The notes under the pieces: model-generated
Seen by the model: the letters and a program-made list of their open reading frames with translations, nothing else
Databases searched by the model: none
What the model was told of the DNA's origin: nothing
In this document: one piece after another, positions 9,501-17,736 of the stretch
Position numbering within the stretch: the first letter of the stretch is position 1
Layout of the letters: each line of letters begins with the position of its first letter
DNA from: Methanolobus sp.
GTDB taxonomy: Archaea; Halobacteriota; Methanosarcinia; Methanosarcinales; Methanosarcinaceae
NCBI GenBank assembly: GCA_029762595.1
Contig: JARVGJ010000018.1
Coordinates: 1-47,662, forward strand
DNA length: 47,662 bases
Direction of reading: 5' to 3'
Translations under genes and position numbers: made by a program

Positions 9501-10037
9501 AACCTGCACATTAGAAACAGCGAGTTCTTTACCGATGTCTGTTAGTTCTTCAAACCTCTCTGGTCTATTTTTTATCAGTACTTCCACACTATTTTTGAAA
9601 TAGGCAATCGCAATACTTTTGTTGCTCTTTGCCAGATCTATTCCAATATCTGTCCATTTCTCAAGAAGCCCGATATCCCCATTTTTAAGAACTGAAGGGG
9701 TAGACTCAAGGAAACCCTCTAAACAGAAGATGTTCAGTTGTGATACTTTTTCTGACAGCTGCGTCCAATTATCAAACTTTTTATCTCCGGTTAGTACATA
9801 CACAGTTGGCGCAACCCTGAGATAAGTTAAAAGAATCCTTCTTCCTTTTTTTGCAATCTTTATTCCTTGATTGAGTACAATTCGAAGCTCATTTACCGAA
9901 AGAACCTCGAAATTTACAATAATCGAAGAAATGTTTTCCTGATCAAGTTTGGGAAAGTAGGAACCTATCAACTCAATTAGCTCATTTTTCCTTAGATGAT
10001 CATCGTTTTTTATACTTGATGTCAATAGATCCTTCAC
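6534..10037 (-). CDS. Very large NorD-like VWA-domain protein with HExxH motif
   Basis: 1167 residues. The C-terminal ~230 residues form a von Willebrand A domain with the MIDAS motif DVSAST (near residue 977) and a later LLSDGEP motif, typical of NorD/CobT-like proteins that work as chaperones with MoxR-type AAA+ ATPases. The middle has a metallopeptidase-like HEVGH (near residue 610) inside a NorD-like region. The N-terminal ~500 residues contain degenerate helical repeats of about 35-40 residues, each with W/F-xx-IG-xx-A and a Y/F-F-x-x-S/A-P pair, reminiscent of HEAT-like repeats. A charged segment rich in K and E precedes the VWA domain. The start is GTG 10037; TTG 10025 after GAAGGA is an alternative. 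No MoxR gene is in the window, so its partner is elsewhere. Gene stands alone and converges with the ThDP enzyme. Confidence 0.75.
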   Translation of the reverse strand: MKDLLTSSIKNDDHLRKNELIELIGSYFPKLDQENISSIIVNFEVLSVNELRIVLNQGIKIAKKGRRILLTYLRVAPTVYVLTGDKKFDNWTQLSEKVSQLNIFCLEGFLESTPSVLKNGDIGLLEKWTDIGIDLAKSNKSIAIAYFKNSVEVLIKNRPERFEELTDIGKELAVSNVQVAESYFENLSGLGDVLSYEELKVFYLIIEKILRDNWATAVEILEKSKEVFSSVPANSKEILLMSMNMILGYGSTPALALFRNAPRLMMLLDQRSFHEWTCIACNIAKTNIDASISFLDQGLEVLDVIEVKEIEGWITRFIEVFGLNGYALEQFIHCSFQGLARYKSTTQKEERSYFLDIGARLALINPDNLEAYFAHAPEVFDLLTENRFNDWISIGEEIARNSSVFASAYYRNSVIIFNRLPVNACGEILTTAHILLEKDWLLAGMFIDKLPIAIEKLETPEIRKWAGIGVKIYERDKRFAVDYFTYSPQLLSELDIGELEEWALNGILISEDNHLGGRPYFSLRSKISKEFVAELTGSVALKKVSKILHYYGLGLSGVNFTIRSKKFLPMADRAASINPVVDGKTIYLAPKMSIYSNQENNFKIYKLSIMHEVGHIKHSSMQVSLNESSGLLKRISGRYPKEKYGTIDPCLENRIQLYGMETIGIPEVLGLFPNPAIAGTILGILEDARIEYMIMDQYRGVRLELERIRYEMLSSRPVPEGDIEKIMDLLLWLSTDHEPDPQYFKIDENILHRIREIIHDWVFKARSTVLDALKAAFQIYELVDDHLGPLEIREWKMFKNIDYRGVSISACSSGSSDSKDTKTLIRNFIPEKDDVKEEEKKRIPEHIDEKEEKKVTYALDKNWKILGTYRYDEWDFVINDYKSDWCTVSEIEPVGGTSGYYDITTEHYRNEIALIKRIFSIMKPVDFQKLKQQIDGSEIDIDSFIDSLMEKKCGINPDDRLYVRWEKQKRDVATLFLVDVSASTRKTLGEEKRSIIDVEKDALIIMTHALESIGDKYAINAFSGHNRDGVEYFVVKGFEEEMSADIARRISILEPVSNTRLGSAIRHSISKLEEVKAKTKIIILLSDGEPYDTCKGESAYQGRFAEEDTRIAIQEVNAKGMHLFCITVDSSPGDYLENIFSDVGYTIMDDARKLPETLPLLYKKITT

Positions 10038-10150
10038 TCCACTGATACTTTAAAACTGGCTGGTATTTAGAAACAGGCAAGTAGGCAAACCTGTATATAA
10101 CTTAAGTGTACGAAGCTTTTGTTCCTTTTCCTTTATATCTCCTGTGCATG

Positions 10151-10161
10151 GTTTATATAAA
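10151..10161 (+). promoter_or_regulatory. TATA-like box for the small wHTH gene
   Basis: The sequence TTTATATAA lies about 115 bases before the ATG at 10270, which predicts a transcript start near 10180-10185 and a leader of about 85 bases. A second A/T box (AATATATAG) lies near 10180. The same short interval must also hold the promoter of the divergent VWA gene. Confidence 0.35.
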
Positions 10162-10269
10162 AGCCGCTGAAACAGAATAAATATATAGTACTCTGTTGTA
10201 ATCAATAGCAAATAAACCTCTTATAGAACACATAAAGACTTTTCAGACGCTTGATGAGATGAAAGGATC

Positions 10270-10548
10270 ATGAAAGAAGATTTAACAGATGAATATGTGA
10301 GATGGATTTTAAGTGTTGACCGCAGGCTCATTCTAATGGACTACTTTAAAAAGAACACAATAGCAAGGGCATCTGATATAGCTCATGATGCCCAGCGGTC
10401 GACCCAGAACATCAGCCGTGCATTAAAAGAATTTGAAGACAAAGGCCTCATAGAATGTCTTACACCCTCAAAGTCCACATGGAAGAAATTCATTCTGACA
10501 GATACCGGAAAAGCTGTTATGGAAAAAATGGATGGAAAATTTATTTGA
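10270..10548 (+). CDS. Small winged helix-turn-helix regulator
   Basis: 92 residues forming one wHTH domain: helix (RLILMDYFKK), a DxA helix-turn-helix (ARASDIAHDAQRSTQNISRALKEFEDKGLI) and a wing ending in TDTGKAVMEK, as in archaeal MarR/ArsR-type regulators. There is no ligand domain. GAAAGGA precedes the ATG at a good distance. It is divergent from the giant VWA gene and may regulate it or itself; the target cannot be told from sequence. Confidence 0.8.
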   Translation: MKEDLTDEYVRWILSVDRRLILMDYFKKNTIARASDIAHDAQRSTQNISRALKEFEDKGLIECLTPSKSTWKKFILTDTGKAVMEKMDGKFI

Positions 10549-10603
10549 TCACAAATGTTTTCATTTATATTCAATTCATACCAATGATATGATGCATTTT
10601 TAT

Positions 10604-11149
10604 TCAGACTTCCTTTGCCATATTCCGGTAACCATCCACCAGCTGGACGTTGATGTTGCTAACGGAACTCTTGAACTTCATAAGATCGGGAGTTATTTCC
10701 TTTAGATTTTCCACATCATCCTGATCTGTGAGCACCTGTCCATCGGCTACAACTTTTGCGGAAGGGATCTTAACAGCCCGGACCGTGGAATTATGTAGCA
10801 AGAGTACATCATCTCCTATGTTACAGTCAAATACTACTGTACCAAATCCTACAAAGCATCCTTTTCCAAGTGTGCAGGGACCGTGTACAATACATCCATG
10901 TGCAAGTGAAGTATTGTTTTCAATAACAACCTCAGAGTTGGATAATGAATGTATTATCACATTGTCCTGGACATTACATCTGTCCCCTATCCTTATTGAA
11001 GAACCGGGTTCATCAGCCCTTATGATTGCATTGTGGGCTACATATACATTGTCCCCTATGGTCACATCTCCGACAATGATCGCTGTTTCAGAGACCCAGG
11101 AGTTTTCGCTGACCTTAGGATACTGGTTTTGGGGATTTGGATATAGCAT
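10604..11149 (-). CDS. Gamma-class carbonic anhydrase-like hexapeptide protein
   Basis: 181 residues of left-handed beta-helix hexapeptide repeats ([IV]GD..). The residues that define gamma carbonic anhydrases are present: Arg-x-Asp-Glu in IIRADE, Gln and His in NVQDNVIIHSL, and the zinc histidines in SLAHGCIVHG. Unlike secreted Cam of Methanosarcina, it has no signal peptide and lacks the acidic loop, so it resembles the cytoplasmic CamH type. A probable role is CO2/bicarbonate interconversion for acetate or methyl metabolism. The leader has AAGGTGG before the ATG, directly preceded by a (TAAC)n microsatellite (see 11171-11222) that may affect expression. Confidence 0.8.
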   Translation of the reverse strand: MLYPNPQNQYPKVSENSWVSETAIIVGDVTIGDNVYVAHNAIIRADEPGSSIRIGDRCNVQDNVIIHSLSNSEVVIENNTSLAHGCIVHGPCTLGKGCFVGFGTVVFDCNIGDDVLLLHNSTVRAVKIPSAKVVADGQVLTDQDDVENLKEITPDLMKFKSSVSNINVQLVDGYRNMAKEV

Positions 11150-11167
11150 TTAGTTACCACCTTTATG

Positions 11168-11222
<55 letters not shown>

Positions 11223-11588
11223 TTTTTGCTGGAATTTGGCTTCAGATTAGTATATGATAATTTATGACAATTTATTTAAATCTATTGATTAGATCATGAA
11301 CTCCTATTGATTATTTTATTAAAGTCTATAGATCAGATAATGAAAAAGAAAATAATACTTTAAAAATAAGAGATTGGAAGTACAGACATCAAAAATCACC
11401 AGAATATATTTTATCACAAACATGTATTTTCATCATGAATTCTTTAAGATAAACTCACTTATGAACCTTTTCAGGACATATCCTAACGCCTAAGAGCTTA
11501 TCAAGCTTCTTCGCACAATGTTAATGTAATATCGTCAGTTACCAATTACATAAATATGAATCCATACTATCTTAATACGGAGATATCC
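11223..11588. other. Intergenic region with direct repeats upstream of pfkB
   Basis: No gene seen. It contains an imperfect direct repeat, TCTATTGATTAGATCATGAA (11281-11300) and TCTATAGATCAGATAATGAA (11325-11344), 17 of 20 identical and 44 bases apart. These could be operator sites for the divergent genes on either side. Confidence 0.5.
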
Positions 11589-12536
11589 ATGAAGAAGATT
11601 GTCACTTTGAATATGAATCCTGCCATTGATAAAAGTACTAAAACCCAGCATGTAATAGCTGAGCACAAATTGTACTGTGGTCCGGTTAGCTATGAACCCG
11701 GAGGTGGAGGTGTTAATGTCTCAAGGGCCATAAAAAAACTAGGAGGAAATTCACTACTGTTATATCCGGCTGGCGGTATGGCTGGTAAGATGCTAAAAGA
11801 GCTTCTTAAACAGGAAGAAGTGGATCAACTATCATTGCCCATAAAAGGAAGCACGCGGGAGAACCTTATTGTCCTGGAGGAATCTACAGGTCAACAGTTT
11901 CGCTTTGGGATGCCCGGTCCAAATCTTGAAAAAGATGAATGGGAATACTGCCTTCAAGAACTTTCCTCAATTAACCCTGCAACGGGTTATCTTGTCGCCA
12001 GCGGAAGCCTTCCTTTGGGTGTACCATCAGATTTCTATGCTCGTGTTGCCCGTATTGGAAAAGACATGGGGGCAAAGGTTATCATTGATGCATCGGGCGA
12101 TGCCCTTAAACATGCTCTGCAGGAAGGTGTATACCTTATCAAACCCAATTTCCGTGAGTTTAGAGAGCTTGTGGGAAATGACATTAAAGAGGAATTACAG
12201 ATATCTCAGGCAGCTCAGGACATGATCAGGGATGGAAAATGCGAAGTTATGGTCATATCCCTTGGAGCAGGGGGCGCTCTACTGGTTTCAGAGGACAGAG
12301 TAGAACATGTGGTACCACCAACTGTGACCATCAACAGCAAGGTGGGAGCAGGTGATAGTATGGTGGCAGGTATTGCCCTTAGTCTGTCAAAAGGAAAAAC
12401 TCTACGTGAAGCTGCCCTTTATGGAATAGCTGCCGGTTCTGCTGCGGTGATGACCCCTGGAACAGAACTATGCCAAAAAGACGATACAGAGCGTCTTTTT
12501 GCAAAAATGATATTGCAGGCAGGAAACCAATTTTGA
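11589..12536 (+). CDS. pfkB: PfkB-family sugar kinase, 6-phosphofructokinase 2-like
   Basis: 315 residues of the PfkB/ribokinase fold. It opens with VTLNMNPAIDKS like Pfk-2 and 1-phosphofructokinases, has the substrate-binding GGGGVNVSRAIKKLGG, and the ATP/anion-hole motif KVGAGDSMVAG with catalytic Asp near residue 255. It probably phosphorylates fructose 6-phosphate or a related sugar phosphate with ATP. The start ATG 11589 follows CGGAGA; an upstream in-frame ATG at 11556 lacks a ribosome site. It is 18 bases upstream of the glucan phosphorylase gene, so the two form a glycogen-breakdown/glycolysis operon. A tagatose-6-phosphate or 1-phosphofructokinase role cannot be excluded. Confidence 0.8.
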   Translation: MKKIVTLNMNPAIDKSTKTQHVIAEHKLYCGPVSYEPGGGGVNVSRAIKKLGGNSLLLYPAGGMAGKMLKELLKQEEVDQLSLPIKGSTRENLIVLEESTGQQFRFGMPGPNLEKDEWEYCLQELSSINPATGYLVASGSLPLGVPSDFYARVARIGKDMGAKVIIDASGDALKHALQEGVYLIKPNFREFRELVGNDIKEELQISQAAQDMIRDGKCEVMVISLGAGGALLVSEDRVEHVVPPTVTINSKVGAGDSMVAGIALSLSKGKTLREAALYGIAAGSAAVMTPGTELCQKDDTERLFAKMILQAGNQF

Positions 12537-12554
12537 TCTAATAGGAGGAATTAC

Positions 12555-14264
12555 ATGCAGGATTTACTCATTGACCGAAATATTATAGCATATTTTTCCA
12601 TGGAAATAGGCATTGATGAAAAAATACATACTTATAGTGGAGGACTTGGTATACTTGCAGGTGACACTATACGTTCATCTGCCGACCTGAAAGTGCCAAT
12701 GGTAGCAATTAGTCTTCTATACAGGAAGGGGCACTTCCATCAGAAGCTGGAAAAGAATGGATTGCAACGTGAGGGACCTGACCCCTGGCCTGTGAAAGAG
12801 TTCATGCAGGAGATGTCTGCAAGGACCCATGTCATAATCCATGGAAGAACCGTTCATTTAAGAGCCTGGAAATATGAAGTGAAAGGTATCACCGGTCTTG
12901 TAGTTCCTGTATACTTCCTTGATGCAGACCTGCCCGAGAACTCCGAATGGGATCGGACGCTCACCCATCATCTCTATGGGGGAGATAATTACTACAGATT
13001 ATGCCAGGAAGTGATACTTGGTGTGGGCGGTGCACGGATGCTCAAAGAACTTGGCTATAATAATATCCGCAGTTTCCATATGAATGAAGGGCATTCAGCA
13101 TTGCTTACCATGGAACTTCTTGATGATGAGGCAAAAAAAGCAGGAAGGAATCATGTAACAGAAGAAGACTGTAAAAAGGTCCATAAAAAATGCGTTTTCA
13201 CCACACATACCATAGTTCCTGCAGCCCATGATAAATTTACCAGGGAAATGGCTGAGATGATCATTGGAAAGAGGGATGATTTCTTTGGACTGGATGGAGT
13301 GCTTTACAATGGAACTGTTCTCAATATGACCTATCTGGCCCTTAAAATGAGCCGCTATGTAAATGGAGTGGCCAAAAGTCATGGGGAGATATCAAGGGAA
13401 CTATTTTCTGGCTATTCTATTAATTCCATTACAAATGGCGTTCATGCAGGCACTTGGGTATCAGATCCTTTCAGAGAATTGTTTAATAAACATATCCCAA
13501 TGTGGCAAAACGACAATTTCAGTCTTCGTTATGCTTTGAGTATCCCAAAGGACGATATATGGGAAGCCCATATGCTGGCAAAAAGAAAACTGATCGATCA
13601 TGTCAACAAAGAAACCCGCCTCTATATGGATGAGAATGTGCTGACAATCGGTTTTGCCAGAAGGGCTGCTGCCTATAAGAGAGCTGATCTGCTATTCCAT
13701 GACATTGAACGCTTAAGGACTATATCTAATAATATCGGGAAGATACAGGTGATATTTTCCGGCAAAGCGCACCCAGCAGATAACGGCGGAAAGAACCTGA
13801 TAAAAAGGATATTCGATGCAAAAAATGCTCTTTCCAACGACATCGAGATAGTTTATTTAGAGAATTACAACATGAATCTTGGGGCAATGATCACCTCGGG
13901 TGTTGATATCTGGCTTAATACTCCTGAACCACCTAAAGAAGCCTCCGGTACAAGCGGGATGAAAGCTGCCTTAAACGGCGTTCCTAACCTGAGTGTACTG
14001 GACGGCTGGTGGATAGAAGGGAATATAGAAGGAGTGACTGGCTGGTCAATAGGCAATGGTGCTCTAGCTGATGAAAAGAACAAGAACTTGCTGGATGCCA
14101 GATCAATGTATGACAAGCTGGAAAATATCATTCTTCCTTTGTATTATCATGATCGCAACAGTTTCATTGATGTCATGCGTAATTCGATTGCCATAAATGG
14201 ATCATTTTTCAATACACACAGGATGATACAGGAATATGTGCTCAATGCATATTGCTGCTATTGA
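12555..14264 (+). CDS. glgP: Alpha-glucan phosphorylase (GT35)
   Basis: 569 residues, the short archaeal/thermophilic form of glycogen phosphorylase. The N-terminus [12 protein letters not shown]...[11 protein letters not shown] is characteristic. [10 protein letters not shown] and TNGVHAGTW are conserved catalytic-domain motifs. The pyridoxal-phosphate Lys lies in [14 protein letters not shown] (Lys470). It releases glucose 1-phosphate from glycogen in the cytoplasm. GGAGGAAT precedes the ATG. Operon with the PfkB kinase upstream, consistent with using internal glycogen during starvation, a known trait of Methanosarcinales. Confidence 0.9.
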   Translation: MQDLLIDRNIIAYFSMEIGIDEKIHTYSGGLGILAGDTIRSSADLKVPMVAISLLYRKGHFHQKLEKNGLQREGPDPWPVKEFMQEMSARTHVIIHGRTVHLRAWKYEVKGITGLVVPVYFLDADLPENSEWDRTLTHHLYGGDNYYRLCQEVILGVGGARMLKELGYNNIRSFHMNEGHSALLTMELLDDEAKKAGRNHVTEEDCKKVHKKCVFTTHTIVPAAHDKFTREMAEMIIGKRDDFFGLDGVLYNGTVLNMTYLALKMSRYVNGVAKSHGEISRELFSGYSINSITNGVHAGTWVSDPFRELFNKHIPMWQNDNFSLRYALSIPKDDIWEAHMLAKRKLIDHVNKETRLYMDENVLTIGFARRAAAYKRADLLFHDIERLRTISNNIGKIQVIFSGKAHPADNGGKNLIKRIFDAKNALSNDIEIVYLENYNMNLGAMITSGVDIWLNTPEPPKEASGTSGMKAALNGVPNLSVLDGWWIEGNIEGVTGWSIGNGALADEKNKNLLDARSMYDKLENIILPLYYHDRNSFIDVMRNSIAINGSFFNTHRMIQEYVLNAYCCY

Positions 14265-14294
14265 TTAACGTTTCTATCAGGAAACATTATTCCA

Positions 14295-15203
14295 TTATAG
14301 ATGAGTTATCTGCCCATCACCTTCATTTTCTTTTTTCAGATGCTTTAAGTGTAAAGTCGCAGCAGCCTGCTCCGCTTTTTTTTTATTATCACCTGAGCCG
14401 GTTGCAAGTAGTCGATCATCAATGTAAAGTCCGACTGTAAACTGTTTTTTATGGTCCGGACCATCTTCATCAATGAGCTTATAACAGGGATTTCCAAGTC
14501 TCATCTCATGGAATCTTTCCTGCAGCATTCCTTTAGGATTAGATACGGGTATCTTTTCAATAGCATTGTATATATCAAAGAAGCGGTAGACAAAATCCCT
14601 TGTTGCTAAATAATTAGAATCAGCATGCTTTCTATTTTCTTTATGTGAATCTCCTTTATCTGAATCGGGGTTTTCCATGCACAATTCATCGGTTAGATTG
14701 CAGAGGTTTTTGCTGCCTTCATTATTTAGATCGCAGCCGCCGTCAAGATAGATTGCACCAATAAGTGCTTCTATTATATCAGATAGTTTTCCGTCGATGT
14801 TAACATACTCCCCGGACAATATGAACCGTGAGAGTTTTATCTTTGTGGCTACAGGTTTCAGGCTCACGTTTGAGGCAAGTACTTGCCTGATCTTTGTGCA
14901 AACACCTTCTATAGTAAGGCAGTTTTCTTTTGCATATTCGTCTATATTCCTGTCATGATAAGCATACTCGGCAATTATCATGCCTAGTACCGAATCACCC
15001 AGGTATTCGAGTTTTTCATAATCCTTGTTCCCAAGATTGTTTTTATTTCTAAAAGCCAGCATCTTTTCCTTATTTCCGCTAAAAAGCGAACCGTGCAGCA
15101 AAGCCTGTATAAGATAACCCTGGTCCTTGAATCTGAATCCGATGATCTGCTGGAATTCTTCCAGATCACTCTCATTTACACTGAGGTCTGCATTAACTCG
15201 CAT
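14295..15203 (-). CDS. rnc: Ribonuclease III (bacterial type) with dsRBD
   Basis: 302 residues: RNase III catalytic domain at 15-165 and double-stranded RNA-binding domain at 225-295 (GMLQERFHEMRLGNPCYKL ... DNKKKAEQAAATLHLKHL). The catalytic residues are in place: Glu63, Glu66 and Asp70 in YEKLEYLGDSVL, Asp142 and Glu145 in SDIIEALIGAIYLDGG. An insertion of ~20 residues lies before the signature motif and a charged linker of ~35 residues separates the domains. RNase III is uncommon in archaea, so this is probably an acquisition from bacteria kept in part of the methanogens. It lies convergent with glgP (31 bases). Confidence 0.88.
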   Translation of the reverse strand: MRVNADLSVNESDLEEFQQIIGFRFKDQGYLIQALLHGSLFSGNKEKMLAFRNKNNLGNKDYEKLEYLGDSVLGMIIAEYAYHDRNIDEYAKENCLTIEGVCTKIRQVLASNVSLKPVATKIKLSRFILSGEYVNIDGKLSDIIEALIGAIYLDGGCDLNNEGSKNLCNLTDELCMENPDSDKGDSHKENRKHADSNYLATRDFVYRFFDIYNAIEKIPVSNPKGMLQERFHEMRLGNPCYKLIDEDGPDHKKQFTVGLYIDDRLLATGSGDNKKKAEQAAATLHLKHLKKENEGDGQITHL

Positions 15204-15207
15204 TTAT

Positions 15208-15298
15208 TCTCACTTTTAATTGCATTGATCTCGCTTTTAATATCACTTTTAGTCTCACTTTTAGTCTCACTTTTTATTTCGTTTTTCCTTTCCCTTTA
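15208..15298. repeat. Degenerate ~12-bp tandem repeats in the rnc leader
   Basis: The plus strand reads as repeated TCTCACTTTTAG-like units: TCTCACTTTTAA, TCTCGCTTTTAA, TATCACTTTTAG, TCTCACTTTTAG, TCTCACTTTTTA, with an interruption after the first. The tract lies directly upstream of the RNase III start, so the mRNA leader would be A/G-rich (repeated AAAAGTGAGA). Confidence 0.7.
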
Positions 15299-15323
15299 AA
15301 GCTTTGCCTACTCTTAGGTATAT

Positions 15324-15860
15324 TCAATCAAGTAGCAAAATACCAACGCATTTTATCCTTGCAAAGTTACAGTATCTAATTTCCAGTCCTTGTTTCTCCA
15401 TTAGACTGGACAGGTTTATTCCCACGGCTTCAGGTGGAAAACGCCTCATTTCCGGTTTATTGCATTGTTCGCCGCATGTCTCACATTCATTGCATGCACC
15501 GGGACGGATCAATTGCGCAAAGATGAATCCTTTTCTGAAAGCCATGTGTTCCAGTTCCAGCATCTTATGGAAGGAACCCTTGCGAAGTCCTGACCATGCC
15601 TTGAGTATATCTTTTTCGGCAGACGTTTCATGCTCTTCTATCAAAAGGATCGCCTGACTGTATTCCTTCAAAATTTCCCTGAAACTGTTAATGGAAATTA
15701 TATGTGGTGGACAGCTCAGGCGTTTTCCGTATCCTCTGCATCCAAAAGCACATTTTAGCTGCGCCCTGTTCTCCACATTGATCTCAGAGACATCAAGCAG
15801 GTAAGCTTCAAGCCCAATCTCTTTTGCTTTATCAAGAATTACTTGGGGATCCTTTATCAT
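15324..15860 (-). CDS. DUF2284 cysteine-rich metal-binding protein
   Basis: 178 residues with the DUF2284 (COG5423) cysteine pattern: CAFGCRGYGKRLSCPP near residues 37-52, then GACNECETCGEQCNKPEMRRFPPEAVGI near 122-149, and two more cysteines near the C-terminus. These proteins are predicted to bind iron-sulfur clusters or other metals; the reaction is unknown. AAGGGA precedes the ATG. It lies about 40 bases after the iscU-like gene and so probably ends the sulfur/Fe-S operon. Confidence 0.8.
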   Translation of the reverse strand: MIKDPQVILDKAKEIGLEAYLLDVSEINVENRAQLKCAFGCRGYGKRLSCPPHIISINSFREILKEYSQAILLIEEHETSAEKDILKAWSGLRKGSFHKMLELEHMAFRKGFIFAQLIRPGACNECETCGEQCNKPEMRRFPPEAVGINLSSLMEKQGLEIRYCNFARIKCVGILLLD

Positions 15861-15901
15861 AAGATATCCCTTTATATCTTCGAATAAAAAAGAAAGTTGT
15901 C

Positions 15902-16537
15902 TTATTCTGTAAAGACAACATTGACCTCAGTCACGTCCCATAGGGACTCGACCTTTTCCAGTATATCCTCTTTGATGGCTGCTGCAAACTGGTGATTGGA
16001 AGGCAGATCCAGAAGTATCCTGACAATCCCATCATTGACATCTATCTTTGTAACCAGCTCCGTCCTGATTATATCAAGCCCTGCCATGGGATTCATCACG
16101 TGTTTAAGCCTGCTTCTGACCACATCAGGTGTAGTGACTTCTTTTTCACTCACAAGGCCGTGCTTTTCTTCATAATCGCGGATTGAGGCCCTCAAACCTT
16201 CAACTGCAAGCACCGAGCAATGTGCTTTCACAGGTGGCAGTCCTCCAAGCTCCTCTGTTGCCTGCTGCCATGTTATGTTCTTTGCTTCATCTATGGTCTT
16301 TCCTTTTGCAAGTTCTGTGATTATGGAAGCTGTGGCAATATTGGAGGCACATCCATATGATTCGAACTTGATATCCTCAATAACCTGTGTTTCCGGGTTT
16401 ACCTGCAGGTAAACAGCAACCATGTCCCCACAAGCCGGACTGCCTTCCAGTCCCTTACCATCCGGATTCTCCATTTTTCCCACGTTACGGGGGTTTTTGA
16501 AATGCTCAAGCACCTTTTCAGTATACGGGAATTTCAT
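15902..16537 (-). CDS. iscU: IscU-type Fe-S scaffold fused to a DUF59-like domain
   Basis: 211 residues. The first ~125 are IscU: the three cluster-binding cysteines occur in SPACGDMV, YGCASNIATAS and AHCSVLAVEG, and the conserved Asp follows the first Cys. The remaining ~75 residues (RSRLKHVMNPMAGLDIIRTELVTKIDV...VRILLDLPS...VESLWDVTEVNVVF) resemble a MIP18/DUF59 assembly domain. It should assemble and deliver Fe-S clusters in the cytoplasm. GAGGTG precedes the ATG. It follows the IscS-like gene by 32 bases, the usual IscS-IscU pairing. LPPVKAHC replaces the usual LPPxKxHC, so the scaffold appears intact. Confidence 0.85.
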   Translation of the reverse strand: MKFPYTEKVLEHFKNPRNVGKMENPDGKGLEGSPACGDMVAVYLQVNPETQVIEDIKFESYGCASNIATASIITELAKGKTIDEAKNITWQQATEELGGLPPVKAHCSVLAVEGLRASIRDYEEKHGLVSEKEVTTPDVVRSRLKHVMNPMAGLDIIRTELVTKIDVNDGIVRILLDLPSNHQFAAAIKEDILEKVESLWDVTEVNVVFTE

Positions 16538-16569
16538 TTGTTACACCTCAGTATTATCAATGATCTATC

Positions 16570-17736
16570 TTATTTGTTGTACAGTGGACTGATGGCCCTT
16601 AACTGGCTGACGATCTCTTTTATTGCATCTACAACAGCATCCACATCCTGCATGCTGTTGTAGCGTCCGAATGTGAATCTTATGGAACCGTGTGCCCGTT
16701 CATGATCACCACCAATGCCAAGTATGACATGGCTGGCCTCAAGTGAACGGCTGAAACAGGCTGAGCCGGTGCTTACTGCAAAACCTCTCATATCCAGGTG
16801 CAGTGTCATTGACTCTCCCTCTACATAATGGAAAGTGATATTTGCATTATGTGGTGTCCTCTGGTTCTTACTTCCGTTAAGGGTCACGTGAGGGATCTCC
16901 TCAAAGACCCTCTTGATTGTGTAATCACGCAGTGAAGAAAGGAATTCATTCTCTTTCTGGCTCACAAGTTCCACTGCCTTTGCAAAACCAACTGCACCTG
17001 GTATATTCTCAAGCCCACCGCGGCGGTTTGATTCCTGGTATCCGCCATCCATCCACTTCTCAAGGGGTGTGCCTTTACGAACGTATAATGCACCAACACC
17101 TCTTGGACCATGTATGGTATGTGCTGACATTGTTATCAAGTCCACCGGTGTTTTTGATACATCCATAGGACTCCTCATGTAACTGTGGGTGGCATCAGTG
17201 TGCAGCAGCACGTCTTTTTCTTTACATATCAGCGCAATTGCATCCATATCCTGAAGCGTTCCTATTTCCTGATTGGCATGCTGTATGGACACAAGCACTG
17301 TATCATCACGTATCTTACCTTTTAATTCCTCAAGATCTGCTATACCATCTGCATTCACAGCGATGTAGTCTACTTCCCAGCCCTGCTTCTCAAGGTTTTT
17401 TGCAGTGTTCAGTACGGGGAAATCCTCTATCTTTGATACAATCAGGTGTTGTCCCTTTTTTTTCTTTAAAGCGGCACATACACCTTTTATTGCCATATTA
17501 CTTGACTCGGTATCTCCTGATGTGAATACTATTTCATCTGCTGTGGCACCAAGAGAAGATGCGATTACACCGCGGGCCTGTTCCAGTCCTTCTTTTGCAT
17601 CAATACCCATCGAGTATCCGAATTCTGATGTAGCCACTGCATATGTATCAAAATAATAGGGCTTCATTGCGTCCAGTACCTTTTCATCCAGTCGTGTGCT
17701 GGCAGAATTATCAAGATATATCATTTTATCGAACAT
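16570..17736 (-). CDS. IscS/NifS-like protein lacking the PLP-binding lysine
   Basis: 388 residues of the class V aminotransferase/cysteine desulfurase fold: YLDNSASTRLD start, SGDTESSNMAI, SIQHANQEIGT, HTDA, and the mobile-loop cysteine in STGSACFSRSLEASHV (Cys327). However the Schiff-base lysine of S-x-H-K is Thr207 (SAHTIHGPRG), and the PLP-stacking histidine of the IEH-x-AV motif is Asp (KIEDFPVL). I checked both in the DNA. It therefore should not be a normal PLP desulfurase. Archaeoglobus fulgidus IscS, which also lacks this lysine, is known to be inactive as a desulfurase and to offer its cysteine as a cluster ligand to IscU. Start ATG 17736 follows GAGGAGA; the neighbour is its likely IscU partner. 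Confidence 0.85.
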   Translation of the reverse strand: MFDKMIYLDNSASTRLDEKVLDAMKPYYFDTYAVATSEFGYSMGIDAKEGLEQARGVIASSLGATADEIVFTSGDTESSNMAIKGVCAALKKKKGQHLIVSKIEDFPVLNTAKNLEKQGWEVDYIAVNADGIADLEELKGKIRDDTVLVSIQHANQEIGTLQDMDAIALICKEKDVLLHTDATHSYMRSPMDVSKTPVDLITMSAHTIHGPRGVGALYVRKGTPLEKWMDGGYQESNRRGGLENIPGAVGFAKAVELVSQKENEFLSSLRDYTIKRVFEEIPHVTLNGSKNQRTPHNANITFHYVEGESMTLHLDMRGFAVSTGSACFSRSLEASHVILGIGGDHERAHGSIRFTFGRYNSMQDVDAVVDAIKEIVSQLRAISPLYNK

